Source: Paractinoplanes toevensis
GTDB taxonomy: Bacteria > Actinomycetota > Actinomycetes > Mycobacteriales > Micromonosporaceae
NCBI RefSeq assembly: GCF_018332695.1
Contig: NZ_BOQN01000050.1
Span: 124,001 to 188,000 of the forward strand
Length of the DNA: 64,000 nt
Direction: 5' to 3'
The notes under the pieces are model-generated. The model ran no database searches. It was not told the DNA's origin and saw only the letters and a list, made by a program, of their open reading frames with translations. This document shows, piece after piece, positions 51,756-59,646 of this stretch. Numbering within the stretch: position 1 is the stretch's first letter; every line of letters begins with the position of its first letter. The position numbers and the translations under genes are program-made.

Positions 51756-51867
51756 CCGGCGAGTTCGAGGGACCGGAGCCGGAAGTGCGCTCCCGGCCCG
51801 TACCCGGGCAATGCGTTTCCTGGTTGTTCGTGGTTTTTCGCCGGGCCGGTCATGGGACCGTAGGCCT

Positions 51868-54159
51868 GTGCGAAACCGGACAGCAGTCGTTCTGTGGGCC
51901 GGTGTGGCCGCTGCGATCCTGCTCCTCCCGTTCGCGTTCACGGTGTCCACGCTCGGCGGGCTGGCCACGCTCATGCTGGGCAGCGCGACCCTGGTCATGG
52001 CCGCGATCGCCGCCGGGATCCGACTGCACCGGCCCCGGTTCACCCGCGCCTGGTGGCTGATCTTCACCTCGGTCGGGCTGGCCCTGGCCGGCAACGTCAT
52101 CGCGGCGACGGTGCTGTCCACGACGGTCGGGAAGGACCCGGCCGCGATCAACATCATCTACGGGATCACGTATCCGATCCTCTGCGTCGGTGTGGCGCTG
52201 CTGCCCAACCACGGCCGGCCGGGTGCCCTGCGGGCCGGCATGCTGGACTGCGCGATCATCACGTCGTGCGTCGCGGTGATCTGGTGGATGGCGTTCGTCG
52301 ACCCGAGCCTGATCGACACCGGCCAAATCCACACCCACGCGTACCTGCTGGTCGAACCGTTCCTCGATCTGATCCTGTTCGGTCTCGGTGTTCGCCTGCT
52401 GTTGATCGGCGACGCCGGCTCGGTGTCCTACCGGCTGGTCGCGGCGTCCTGCGGCGCCCGTCTCGTGGCCGACACCGCCTACCTGACCGTCGGCGCCGGC
52501 GCCGGCTACCCGACCCGGGTCAGCATCCTCGGCTGGGTGGTCTGCAACAGCCTGATCGCGGTCGCCGCCCTGCACCCGTCGATGAAGCGGGCCGTTCCGC
52601 TGCCGGCCGGCGAGTACGACCGGGGCCGGCTGGCCTCGACGCCGCTCTCGGTCGGCACCGTGGTGGCCACCCCGGTGCTCACCGGCGCCTTCCTGCTCCG
52701 CGAAGGCCTGGCCGACACCCTGAACACCCTCGACGTGGCCGTTCCGGTGACCGCCACCGCGGTCACCTCGGCGCTGGTCGTCGAACGGATGCGGCTGCTC
52801 AACCGGATCTCCGCCCGACGGGCCGCCGACCTCGAGGAAGCCCTCGGTCACGAGGCGGAGCTCCAGCAGGAGGTGCTGTTCCGCGCCTCGCACGACATGC
52901 TCACCGGGCTGCCCGACCGGTCGGTGCTGCACGATCGGCTCACCGAATGTCTGGACGCCGGCGGCGGTGTGTTGCTGCTGCTCGACCTGGACGAGTTCAA
53001 GGAGATCAACGACCGGTTCGGCCACGCCGTCGGCGACGACCTGCTGGTGGAGGCGGCGACGCGGCTGCGCGACCTGGTCGACGACGGCCTGGTGGCCCGG
53101 CTGCACAGCGACGAGTTCGCCGTACTGCTGGAGGGCGTCGCCCTGACCGACGCCTGGGCCACCACCGAGCGGCTGCTCACCGCGATGCGGCGCCCGTTGC
53201 CGGTGCAGGGTCACGAACTGTTCGCGACGGTCAGCATCGGCCTGCGCGATCTGGGCGACGACGAACCGGCGGACGTCATCCGGGACGCCTATCTCGCCCT
53301 GCACGCGGCCAAGGAGGCCGGGCGCAACCAGATGATCCTGTTCGACGAGGAGCTGCGGGCGAAACGGCTGGCCGCCGCGCGGACCGTGCACCGGCTGCGG
53401 GAGGCGATCACCCGGGATGAGTTCCTGGTGTACTTCCAGCCCCTGGTGCGGCTGGCCGACGAACGGATCATCGGCGTGGAGGCGCTGATCCGGTGGCAGC
53501 CGGCCGGGGAGTCGATGGTGCCGCCGGACCGGTTCATCGGCATCGCCGAGGACAGCGGGCTGATCGTCCCGATCGGCGCCTGGGTGCTGCGCGAATCGTG
53601 CCGGGTGGTGTCCGGCTGGCACCGCCGGCACGGCACCGTGGTCTCGGTGAACGTGTCGCCCCGGCAACTGCGCGAACCGGACTTCGGGCTGCTGGTGCTG
53701 GACGTGCTGCGCACCTCCGGGCTGCCGCCTGAGGCCCTGATCCTGGAGATCACCGAGGGCGTGCTGGTCAATTCGGGCAAGGTCACCGAGCAGGCGATCA
53801 GCCACCTGGGCATGCTGCGCTCGCACGGCATCAAGGTGGCGATCGACGACTTCGGCACCGGTTACTCGTCGCTGGCCTACCTGCGCGACCTCCCGATCGA
53901 CAACCTCAAGATCGACCGCTCGTTCATGCCCACCCCCGGCTCCCCCGACCCGGCCGCGCAGACCCTGATCAAGACGATCATCGACCTGGCCGCCGGGCTG
54001 CACCTGGGCACCATCGCCGAGGGCGTGGAGACCGCCGAGCAGGTGGTCCTGCTCCGCGACCTGGGGTGCGACCGGGCTCAGGGCTTCTTCTACTCCCGCC
54101 CGGTCCCCGAGGCCGACGCGGCCCGCCTGATCCAGGACTCGACGACCGCGATCCGCTGA
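51868..54159 (+). CDS. Membrane GGDEF-EAL protein, probable c-di-GMP phosphodiesterase
   Basis: A 763-residue protein. About nine membrane segments occupy residues 5-300 (MASE-like sensor), then a GGDEF domain (about 345-500) and an EAL domain (about 515-755). The cyclase signature is degenerate: LHSDEFAVLL replaces GGDEF, so synthesis is unlikely. The EAL site is intact: GVEALIRW, NVSPRQL, ILEITEG, IDDFGTGYSSLAY, LKIDRSF and IAEGVET. It should lower c-di-GMP in response to a membrane signal; the degenerate GGDEF may bind GTP as a regulator. GTG 51868 precedes the first helix. Confidence 0.92.
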   Translation: MRNRTAVVLWAGVAAAILLLPFAFTVSTLGGLATLMLGSATLVMAAIAAGIRLHRPRFTRAWWLIFTSVGLALAGNVIAATVLSTTVGKDPAAINIIYGITYPILCVGVALLPNHGRPGALRAGMLDCAIITSCVAVIWWMAFVDPSLIDTGQIHTHAYLLVEPFLDLILFGLGVRLLLIGDAGSVSYRLVAASCGARLVADTAYLTVGAGAGYPTRVSILGWVVCNSLIAVAALHPSMKRAVPLPAGEYDRGRLASTPLSVGTVVATPVLTGAFLLREGLADTLNTLDVAVPVTATAVTSALVVERMRLLNRISARRAADLEEALGHEAELQQEVLFRASHDMLTGLPDRSVLHDRLTECLDAGGGVLLLLDLDEFKEINDRFGHAVGDDLLVEAATRLRDLVDDGLVARLHSDEFAVLLEGVALTDAWATTERLLTAMRRPLPVQGHELFATVSIGLRDLGDDEPADVIRDAYLALHAAKEAGRNQMILFDEELRAKRLAAARTVHRLREAITRDEFLVYFQPLVRLADERIIGVEALIRWQPAGESMVPPDRFIGIAEDSGLIVPIGAWVLRESCRVVSGWHRRHGTVVSVNVSPRQLREPDFGLLVLDVLRTSGLPPEALILEITEGVLVNSGKVTEQAISHLGMLRSHGIKVAIDDFGTGYSSLAYLRDLPIDNLKIDRSFMPTPGSPDPAAQTLIKTIIDLAAGLHLGTIAEGVETAEQVVLLRDLGCDRAQGFFYSRPVPEADAARLIQDSTTAIR

Positions 54160-54190
54160 GGCGGCACAGCCTCCGCCGGCTGCCGGAGAA

Positions 54191-55408
54191 TCATCGACCG
54201 CGCGAGACGCGGGCGAGCGCTACGGCGGCGACGGCGCAGGTGGCGGCGACGGCCAGGAACGGCCGTGCGTAGCCGCCGGTCGCGGTGTGCAGGGCGGCAA
54301 CGGCCAGCGGGGCGGCCGCCTTCGCGATGGTCATCGGGACGACCATGACGCCGGCGATGGTGGCGTAGCGGCGGACGTCGTAGCGTTCCGCCAGCAGCAT
54401 CGGCTTGGCGATGCTGCCGACGCCGAAGCCCAGCCCGAAGCCGATCACGGCGGCCACGGCGGGGATCGCCTCGTGCCCCACCGCGGCGAGCGTGGCCACG
54501 GCCACGCCTTGCAGGGCGAAGATGCAGGCCACCACGGTGGCGGTGCGGAAGCGTCGTTGCAGCCCGGTCGTGACCAGCCGGCCGGTGACGGACAGGATCC
54601 CGAACAGGCCCGCCACGGTCGCGGCGAATCCGGGCGGGTGGCCCCAGCTGATCAGCGCCGCGACCAGATGCACGGCGACGGCGGCGACAGCGGCGGTGTG
54701 GGCGGTGAAGCTGAGCGTGAGGAGCCAGAACCCGCGGTCGGCGAGGACCGCTCTCAGGCGTACGGGAAGGATGTGTTCTTGGGATTTGGCCTCTTCGGCG
54801 TGCGGGCGTGGGCTTGGGCGCAGGACGGTCGCGTGCAGCGGGACGGTGAGCAGCGCGTTGATGATCGCCAGGACGATCAGGGTGGTGCGCCAGTCGTAGC
54901 GGTCGACGAGCCAGCCGGTGAGCGGCAGGAAGATGGAGCTGGCGAAACCGGCGACGACCGTCAGTGCCAGCAGGGCCGACGATCGCTGTTTCGGGGTGTG
55001 CCAGGCGATGATGACGGCGAAGGCCGCCTCGTAGAGGCAGGCGGCCGAGGCGATGCCGATGCCGATCTGCACCGCGTAGAGCTGCCCGAGGCTGTGCACC
55101 TGGGACCAGGCGACCAGCAGCAGTGCGCCGGTGGCGGATCCGGTGGTCATCAGGGCCCGGCCGCCGTGCCGGTCGAGCCATCGGCCGACGGGCACGGCGA
55201 GGGCGGCGGAGGCGAGCACCGAGGCGGTGAAGCTGCCGGTGACCGCGGTGGTGGAGGTGTTCAGGTCCCGGGCGAGGGGGATGAGGAAGACCGCGAACGC
55301 GTAGTACAGGGTGCCGTAGCCGACGGTCTGGGTGACCGCGAGGGCGGCGACGATCGCCTTGGCGCTGCCGACGGTCTGGTCGGCAGCCACCGCGCGATCG
55401 GTCGCCAT
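54191..55408 (-). CDS. MFS exporter of the arsenic island
   Basis: A 405-residue, 12-helix major facilitator (TVGYGTLYYAFAVFLIPLA near residue 30, motif A-like VGRWLDRHGGRALMT near 75, KPMLLAERYDVRRYATIAG near 330). ATG 55408 lies 2 nt after the stop of the ArsO-like gene, so it is co-transcribed as the last gene. MFS proteins in ars operons export arsenite, arsenylated metabolites or organoarsenicals; which one applies is unknown. No ArsB or Acr3 pump is encoded nearby, so this may be the main efflux route. Confidence 0.8.
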   Translation of the reverse strand: MATDRAVAADQTVGSAKAIVAALAVTQTVGYGTLYYAFAVFLIPLARDLNTSTTAVTGSFTASVLASAALAVPVGRWLDRHGGRALMTTGSATGALLLVAWSQVHSLGQLYAVQIGIGIASAACLYEAAFAVIIAWHTPKQRSSALLALTVVAGFASSIFLPLTGWLVDRYDWRTTLIVLAIINALLTVPLHATVLRPSPRPHAEEAKSQEHILPVRLRAVLADRGFWLLTLSFTAHTAAVAAVAVHLVAALISWGHPPGFAATVAGLFGILSVTGRLVTTGLQRRFRTATVVACIFALQGVAVATLAAVGHEAIPAVAAVIGFGLGFGVGSIAKPMLLAERYDVRRYATIAGVMVVPMTIAKAAAPLAVAALHTATGGYARPFLAVAATCAVAAVALARVSRGR

Positions 55409-55410
55409 GG

Positions 55411-56823
55411 TCAGCTGCAGCAACTGCCGCCCTGCTGGCCGGATTGGGATGGCGCGGTGATCACCGTCAGCGGGGTGCGCAGCAGGCCTCCCTCGATGCC
55501 GGTCGCCAGGCCCAGGCCGACCACGATCGGTTCGGCGACGGCGGCCGGACTGCCGCAGCAGCCGCCGGTGGTCTCGGCGGTGATGCTGTCGGCGTCCGGC
55601 GGCACGTTGCTGGAGCAGACTCCGGTCTCGGGCAGGTCGAGCTGGACGTCGCGGGCCGCCTGCCAGTCGCCGGCGAGGGCGGCGACGACCGAGCGGGCCT
55701 GCTCGGATCCGGTGGCCATCAGGAAGGTCGGAGCGCGGCCGTAGGACTTGGCGCCGATGGCGTAGTAGCCGATCTCGGGGTGGGTGAGTTCGTCGACGCC
55801 GTGCGGCGGGACGGTGCCGCAGGAGTGCTCGTTCGGGTCGATCAGCGGCGCGAGGGCTCGGGTCGATCCCATGATCGGGTCGAGGTCGAGGCGCAGCTCG
55901 GAGACGATCGTGTGGTCGGGCCGGAAGCCGGTGGCCGACACGATCCGGTCCACCGTGACCGTCCGGGTGCCGTCGGAGACTCGGGCGCCGTCGGGGCCGG
56001 GCGTGACCGCCTGCACGCTGAAGCCGGTGAGCAGGGTGATCGCGCCGGACTCGACGTGTTCGCGCAGCCGGGTGCCGATCGCTCCGCGGGCGGGCAGGGC
56101 GTCGGCGGACTCGCCGCCGTAGGTGCGTGCGGGTGAATCGGCCCGGATGGCCCAGGTGACGGTGGCGCCGGGCAGCTCGGTGAGGTTCAACAGGGTGTTG
56201 GCGGCGGAGTGGCCGGCGCCGACCACGAGGACCCGCTGCCCTTCGAACCGGTCACGGTCGCGGCCCAGGACGTCGGGCAGGGCGCTTTCCACGTATGCCC
56301 GGGCGGCCGTCTCGCCGTGGGCGGGGATGCCCGCGGCGCCGAGCACGTTGGGAGTGTCCCAGGTGCCGGAGGCGTCGATCACCGCGCGGGCGAGCACGTC
56401 CTCGCCGCTGTCGAGGCGGATCAGGTACGGCGCTTCGGCGCGGCCGGCGCTGCGGAGGCGATCGAGGCCGAGCCGGGTGACGGCGGCGACCCGTGCTCCG
56501 TAGCGGACGTGAGGTTTGAGGGCGGGCAGGTCGGCCAGCGGCTGGAGGTAGTCGGCGGCGAGTTCGGCGCCGGTCGGCAGCTTGTCATCCTGCGGGCGCA
56601 CCCAGCCGGCGGCGGTCAGCAGGCGGGCGGCGGCGGGATCGATGTTGTACCGCCACGGGGAGAACAGCCGGATGTGGCCCCACCGACGCACGGCCGCGGC
56701 CGGATGGTCCCCGGCCTCCAGGACGGTGAAGGCGATGCCACGCTCGGCGAGGTGGGCGGCGGCGGCCAGGCCTACGGGGCCGGCGCCGATCACGGCGACG
56801 GGCAGCTCGTCGTGCTGCGTCAT
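55411..56823 (-). CDS. arsO: ArsO-like flavin-dependent monooxygenase with Cys-Cys tail
   Basis: A 470-residue flavoprotein with two dinucleotide motifs, VIGAGPVGLAAAAHL at residue 10 and VLVVGAGHSAANTLL near 195, and VSATGFRPDH near 290, as in group B monooxygenases annotated ArsO in Streptomyces-type ars operons. The last 85 residues are a separate low-complexity tail with GVCSSNVPP, GGCCGSPAAV and the terminal QQGGSCCS. The CCGSP motif repeats in the 75-residue protein of the same operon. AGGAG lies 6 nt before ATG 56823. The reaction is not established; oxidation of arsenite or an organoarsenical is the usual suggestion. Confidence 0.8.
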   Translation of the reverse strand: MTQHDELPVAVIGAGPVGLAAAAHLAERGIAFTVLEAGDHPAAAVRRWGHIRLFSPWRYNIDPAAARLLTAAGWVRPQDDKLPTGAELAADYLQPLADLPALKPHVRYGARVAAVTRLGLDRLRSAGRAEAPYLIRLDSGEDVLARAVIDASGTWDTPNVLGAAGIPAHGETAARAYVESALPDVLGRDRDRFEGQRVLVVGAGHSAANTLLNLTELPGATVTWAIRADSPARTYGGESADALPARGAIGTRLREHVESGAITLLTGFSVQAVTPGPDGARVSDGTRTVTVDRIVSATGFRPDHTIVSELRLDLDPIMGSTRALAPLIDPNEHSCGTVPPHGVDELTHPEIGYYAIGAKSYGRAPTFLMATGSEQARSVVAALAGDWQAARDVQLDLPETGVCSSNVPPDADSITAETTGGCCGSPAAVAEPIVVGLGLATGIEGGLLRTPLTVITAPSQSGQQGGSCCS

Positions 56824-56832
56824 GTGGGGCTC

Positions 56833-57339
56833 CTAAGTGATTTTCGGGCTGCGGCGTTCGATGAGGACGACGTCGCGCCAGCGGTTGCCTTGGGTCAGGT
56901 GCCGGCCGACCCGTTCGCGGACGCCGACGGCGCGGAATCCGGCGGCGCGGTGCAGGGCGAGGCTGGCGGTGTTCTCCGGGAAGATCCCGGATTGGATGGT
57001 CCAGATGCCGGCCGCCTCGGTAGCGGCGATCAGCGCGTCGAGCAGGGCCCGGCCGACGCCGCGGCGGCGAGCGGCGGGGTCGACGTAGACGGAGTGCTCG
57101 ACCACGCCGGCGTAGACGGCACGGGCGGACACCGCGGAGATCGCCACCCAGCCCAGGACGGTGCCGTCGTCGTCGACGGCGACGAACCGGTGATCGGGCA
57201 GTTTTCCGGCGTCGAACGCCGCCCAGTCGGGTGCGGTGTGTTCGAAGCTGGCCTGGCCGCCGTCCATTCCGGCCTGGTAGATCGCCAGGACCGCCTCGGC
57301 GTCGGTGGCCTGCATCGGTCGGACGGCGACGGTGCTCAT
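56833..57339 (-). CDS. GNAT acetyltransferase, ArsN/phosphinothricin-acetyltransferase-like
   Basis: A 168-residue member of the PAT/Bar branch: VRPMQATDAEAVLAIYQAGM, GWVAISAVSARAVYAGVVEH, acetyl-CoA motif VDPAARRRGVGRALL near residue 90 and FPENTASLALHRAAGFRAVG near 120. In ars operons this branch is called ArsN and acetylates arsinothricin, an arsenical glutamate mimic. ATG 57339 overlaps the arsR stop (ATGA). The arsenic context supports ArsN; acetylation of another amino-acid analogue is possible. Confidence 0.8.
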   Translation of the reverse strand: MSTVAVRPMQATDAEAVLAIYQAGMDGGQASFEHTAPDWAAFDAGKLPDHRFVAVDDDGTVLGWVAISAVSARAVYAGVVEHSVYVDPAARRRGVGRALLDALIAATEAAGIWTIQSGIFPENTASLALHRAAGFRAVGVRERVGRHLTQGNRWRDVVLIERRSPKIT

Positions 57340-57665
57340 CCGCAGCTCACGGTCATGCCGGGTGCGGGCCGGCCCATCACGACGTCGGCCGCCGACGGGA
57401 AACACTCGATGCAGCGGGTGTTGATGCGGTAGTGCCGGGCATTGCCGACCGGCTCGACCAACACGAACCGCACCTCGGTGAGGATCTTGAGGTGCTGCGA
57501 GACGGTCGACTGGGCCAGTCCGGCGACGGCCACAATCTCGCCGACGCTCATCGGCCGGGCTTGCCGGGCCAGGTACTCCACGATCTGTACCCGGCTCGGA
57601 TCCGCGAGGGCCCGGAACCAGGACGCGTACTCCTCCGCGGTACCGCGGTCGAGCAACTCGCTCAT
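57336..57665 (-). CDS. arsR: ArsR-family arsenic-responsive repressor
   Basis: A 109-residue winged-helix repressor: ALADPSRVQIVEYLARQA near residue 19, recognition helix LAQSTVSQHLKILTE near 50 and C-terminal cysteines in INTRCIECFPS plus the terminal SCG. The C-terminal Cys group probably binds As(III), unlike the N-terminal sites of the classical ArsR. Located 15 nt after the M28 peptidase gene, so probably part of the same operon. Confidence 0.9.
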   Translation of the reverse strand: MSELLDRGTAEEYASWFRALADPSRVQIVEYLARQARPMSVGEIVAVAGLAQSTVSQHLKILTEVRFVLVEPVGNARHYRINTRCIECFPSAADVVMGRPAPGMTVSCG

Positions 57666-57680
57666 CTCTCACCCTCATCG

Positions 57681-58898
57681 TCAATCGCCGATCAACGATG
57701 AAAGCTTACCCGCCGCCAGCCAGACGGTCGCGACGACGAGCTGCGTAACGGTCGTGAACGCGCCGGTCTGGACGCGGTCCGGGGCGTCGGCCGGGCTGTG
57801 ATAGCCGGCCATGCCGGCGCCGATGCCGATCGACGCGAACCCGGCGGCGGCGTAGCGGCGGTTGTCCGAGGCGACCGGGCCCGCCTTCAGCGGCACGCCG
57901 GTGTGCCGTCCCGCTTGATCGAGCGCGGCGAGCAGGGCGTGTGCCGGGCCGCCGGCCTCGACGGAGACGGCGTCGTGCAGGACGCCGACGCCGTCGACGT
58001 TGATGACCTGCGGCGTGACGCCGCCGGTGCGGAGTTGGCGGGCGTCGTGGGCGGAGCCGAGCGCACCGACCTCCTCGGCGTCCAGCAGCGTCACCGCGAA
58101 GCCGGGTAGCACTGGGGCGAGGATCCGGGCGGCCTCCAGGACGACGGCAACGCCGGTGGCGTTGTCGGACGCCGACGGCTGGCGCAGGCCGGGCAGGTCA
58201 CCGACGCCGTCGTAGTGGGCGGTCAACAGGATGCCGGGCGGCCTCCACCGGGCGTGCACGTTGGCGGCGGGCACGTCGAGTCGCCGGATGGGCACGTTGC
58301 CGGCCAGCCACCCTTGGCGGTCCTCCGCGGCTCGTCGGAGGGCCTCGTGGGTGGCGGGATCGATGGTCAGAACCGGAACCGGGCCGGGGGCTGAGCCCGC
58401 GAGCATCGTGTAGTGCCAGCCGTCGTCGTCCGGGGCTCGGCGGATCAGTAGGCCCAGGGCGCCGTCGCCATGCCCGCACGCCTCGAACAACGACATCTGC
58501 TGAGGGACCACGAGCCATCGGCCACTCGGATCGCCGTCGCCCGCGACGGCCAGGGCGCCTTGCCGGACGAGCGGCTGCTCGGCGGAGGCCATGTGCGGCA
58601 GCACCTGCCGGCCGAACCGCAATCCGTGGGCCTCGGTCTCGTCGTGCCAGCACACCTCGGGCGCCGCGTACGTCTCGGGCACCGAGTGTGCCGTGAAGCC
58701 GTCGAACCGTACTTCGGCGCCCAACTCCGCGAGGCGGCGACCGAGCCAGGCGCGGGCGGCAGCGCCGCCCGCCGAGCCGGTCCGCCGCCCGGCGAACGAC
58801 TCACCCGCCAGGGCGGCGACGGTGGCCGTCATCCGCTGGCCGTCGACTGCGGCCAGTAGTTCTTGCAGGCCGTCGCGCGGAAGCGTGGGCGTTGTCAT
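57681..58898 (-). CDS. M28-family zinc aminopeptidase in the arsenic operon
   Basis: A 405-residue peptidase with the complete M28 two-zinc site: LLTAHYDGVGD (His, Asp), SASDNATGVAVVLEAARI (bridging Asp), LLDAEEVGALGSAHD (general base Glu and ligand Glu), QVINVDGVG (Asp) and GAGMAGYHSPADAPD (His). A PA-like segment (about residues 95-175) is inserted before the catalytic part. No signal peptide, so it is cytoplasmic. ATG 58898 overlaps the stop of the Cys-Cys-Gly protein gene (ATGA), so it is made together with that protein, its possible substrate. A peptidase of this kind is not a standard ars gene. Confidence 0.85.
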   Translation of the reverse strand: MTTPTLPRDGLQELLAAVDGQRMTATVAALAGESFAGRRTGSAGGAAARAWLGRRLAELGAEVRFDGFTAHSVPETYAAPEVCWHDETEAHGLRFGRQVLPHMASAEQPLVRQGALAVAGDGDPSGRWLVVPQQMSLFEACGHGDGALGLLIRRAPDDDGWHYTMLAGSAPGPVPVLTIDPATHEALRRAAEDRQGWLAGNVPIRRLDVPAANVHARWRPPGILLTAHYDGVGDLPGLRQPSASDNATGVAVVLEAARILAPVLPGFAVTLLDAEEVGALGSAHDARQLRTGGVTPQVINVDGVGVLHDAVSVEAGGPAHALLAALDQAGRHTGVPLKAGPVASDNRRYAAAGFASIGIGAGMAGYHSPADAPDRVQTGAFTTVTQLVVATVWLAAGKLSSLIGD

Positions 58899-59122
58899 CC
58901 GCAGCAACCCTGACCGGAGGTGACGGCCTCGGACTTGGCGGCATTGCCGCAGCAGGAACTTGCCGCGGCCGCGTCGGTGGAGGTGCCGCAGCAGGGCGAC
59001 GACGCGGCCTGCGGGAGTTGCAGCGTGCTGGACGGCGGATTGCCGCAACAGCCACCGGTGCCGGCAACGGCGAGGGCGTCGGCCGGGTCGCCGGCGAAGC
59101 CGCCCGTCTGCTGACCGTTCAT
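58895..59122 (-). CDS. Small protein with four Cys-Cys-Gly motifs, arsenic-operon leader gene
   Basis: A 75-residue protein and the first gene of the minus arm. Residues 1-20 (MNGQQTGGFAGDPADALAVA) lack Cys; then GGCCGNPP (25-26), SPCCGTST (44-45), SSCCGNAA (57-58) and QGCCG (73-74) follow, eight cysteines in four CC pairs separated by Ala/Ser/Thr-rich spacers. GAGGAGGAACC before ATG 59122 is a very strong ribosome-binding site. The same CCG(S/N)P motif occurs in the tail of the ArsO-like protein. It may bind As(III) like a metallothionein, hand it to partner proteins, or be a peptide precursor. I know no named family. Confidence 0.8.
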   Translation of the reverse strand: MNGQQTGGFAGDPADALAVAGTGGCCGNPPSSTLQLPQAASSPCCGTSTDAAAASSCCGNAAKSEAVTSGQGCCG

Positions 59123-59159
59123 GGTTCCTCCTCGATGCAGGCCGGGAAAGCGAAACGGT

Positions 59160-59242
59160 TTCGACGAATGTCGAACTCGATCGGTGTCGAAGCCGACAGT
59201 TGCACGCGGCTTCGACATCTGTCAACCTCGAAGCATGTCGAA
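59160..59242. promoter_or_regulatory. Divergent ars control region with TTCGACAT-type sites
   Basis: TTCGACGAATGTCGAA (59160-59175) is a palindrome. TGTCGAAGCC (59185-59194) pairs with GGCTTCGACA (59208-59217). A further ATGTCGAA (59235-59242) covers the arsR start codon. The recurrent half-site ATGTCGAA is the likely ArsR target for both arms. Confidence 0.65.
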
Positions 59243-59597
59243 ATCAGGTTCGCCGGTCGCCGTCGCCGACAGGAATGCGGCGGCATGCTGCGCACCGCTG
59301 GCGCAGAGCCGGATCCCCAAGGAGGCGGTTAGCGGCCTGTCGCAGGCTTTCAAAGCGCTGGGTGACCCGATCCGCCTGCAGCTGATGTCGATGATCGCTT
59401 CTGCGGATGGTGGGGAGATCTGCGTCTGCGACCTGACACCGGCGTTCGAGATCTCCGGGACGACCATCTCCCACCACCTGAAGGTGCTGAAGGAGTCCGG
59501 CCTGGTCACCGCGGAACGGCGGGCCAGCTGGGTCTACTACCGCGCCCGGCCGGACCTGATGCGCCAACTCTCTGCCCTGCTCGACCCCGACGCCTGA
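59235..59597 (+). CDS. arsR: ArsR-family arsenic repressor (second)
   Basis: A 120-residue repressor with Cys pairs AACCAPLA near residue 17 and GEICVCDLT near 57, a candidate As(III) site, recognition helix SGTTISHHLKVLKESGLV near 72-89 and wing ERRASWVYY. ATG 59235 itself lies in an ATGTCGAA half-site, so the repressor can occlude its own start. It is divergent from the operon that begins with the Cys-Cys-Gly protein and precedes the ArsR-ArsC fusion gene by 49 bp. Confidence 0.93.
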   Translation: MSKSGSPVAVADRNAAACCAPLAQSRIPKEAVSGLSQAFKALGDPIRLQLMSMIASADGGEICVCDLTPAFEISGTTISHHLKVLKESGLVTAERRASWVYYRARPDLMRQLSALLDPDA

Positions 59598-59611
59598 GCG
59601 ACGGCGCGGCT

Positions 59612-59641
59612 TGACCTCGCAATAAAGGTCAGCAATTATTG
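59612..59641 (+). promoter_or_regulatory. Promoter/operator of the ArsR-ArsC fusion gene
   Basis: TTGACC at about 59612, a 17-bp spacer and AATTAT, with the inverted repeat CAATAA-N10-TTATTG (about 59620-59641) across the spacer and -10 region. The expected transcription start falls at ATG 59647, so the message is probably leaderless. Confidence 0.55.
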
Positions 59642-59646
59642 ACTCA

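Noticed and set aside
51850..54003. Long minus-strand open frame opposite the GGDEF-EAL gene
   Set aside because: Shadow frame; every catalytic motif belongs to the plus strand.
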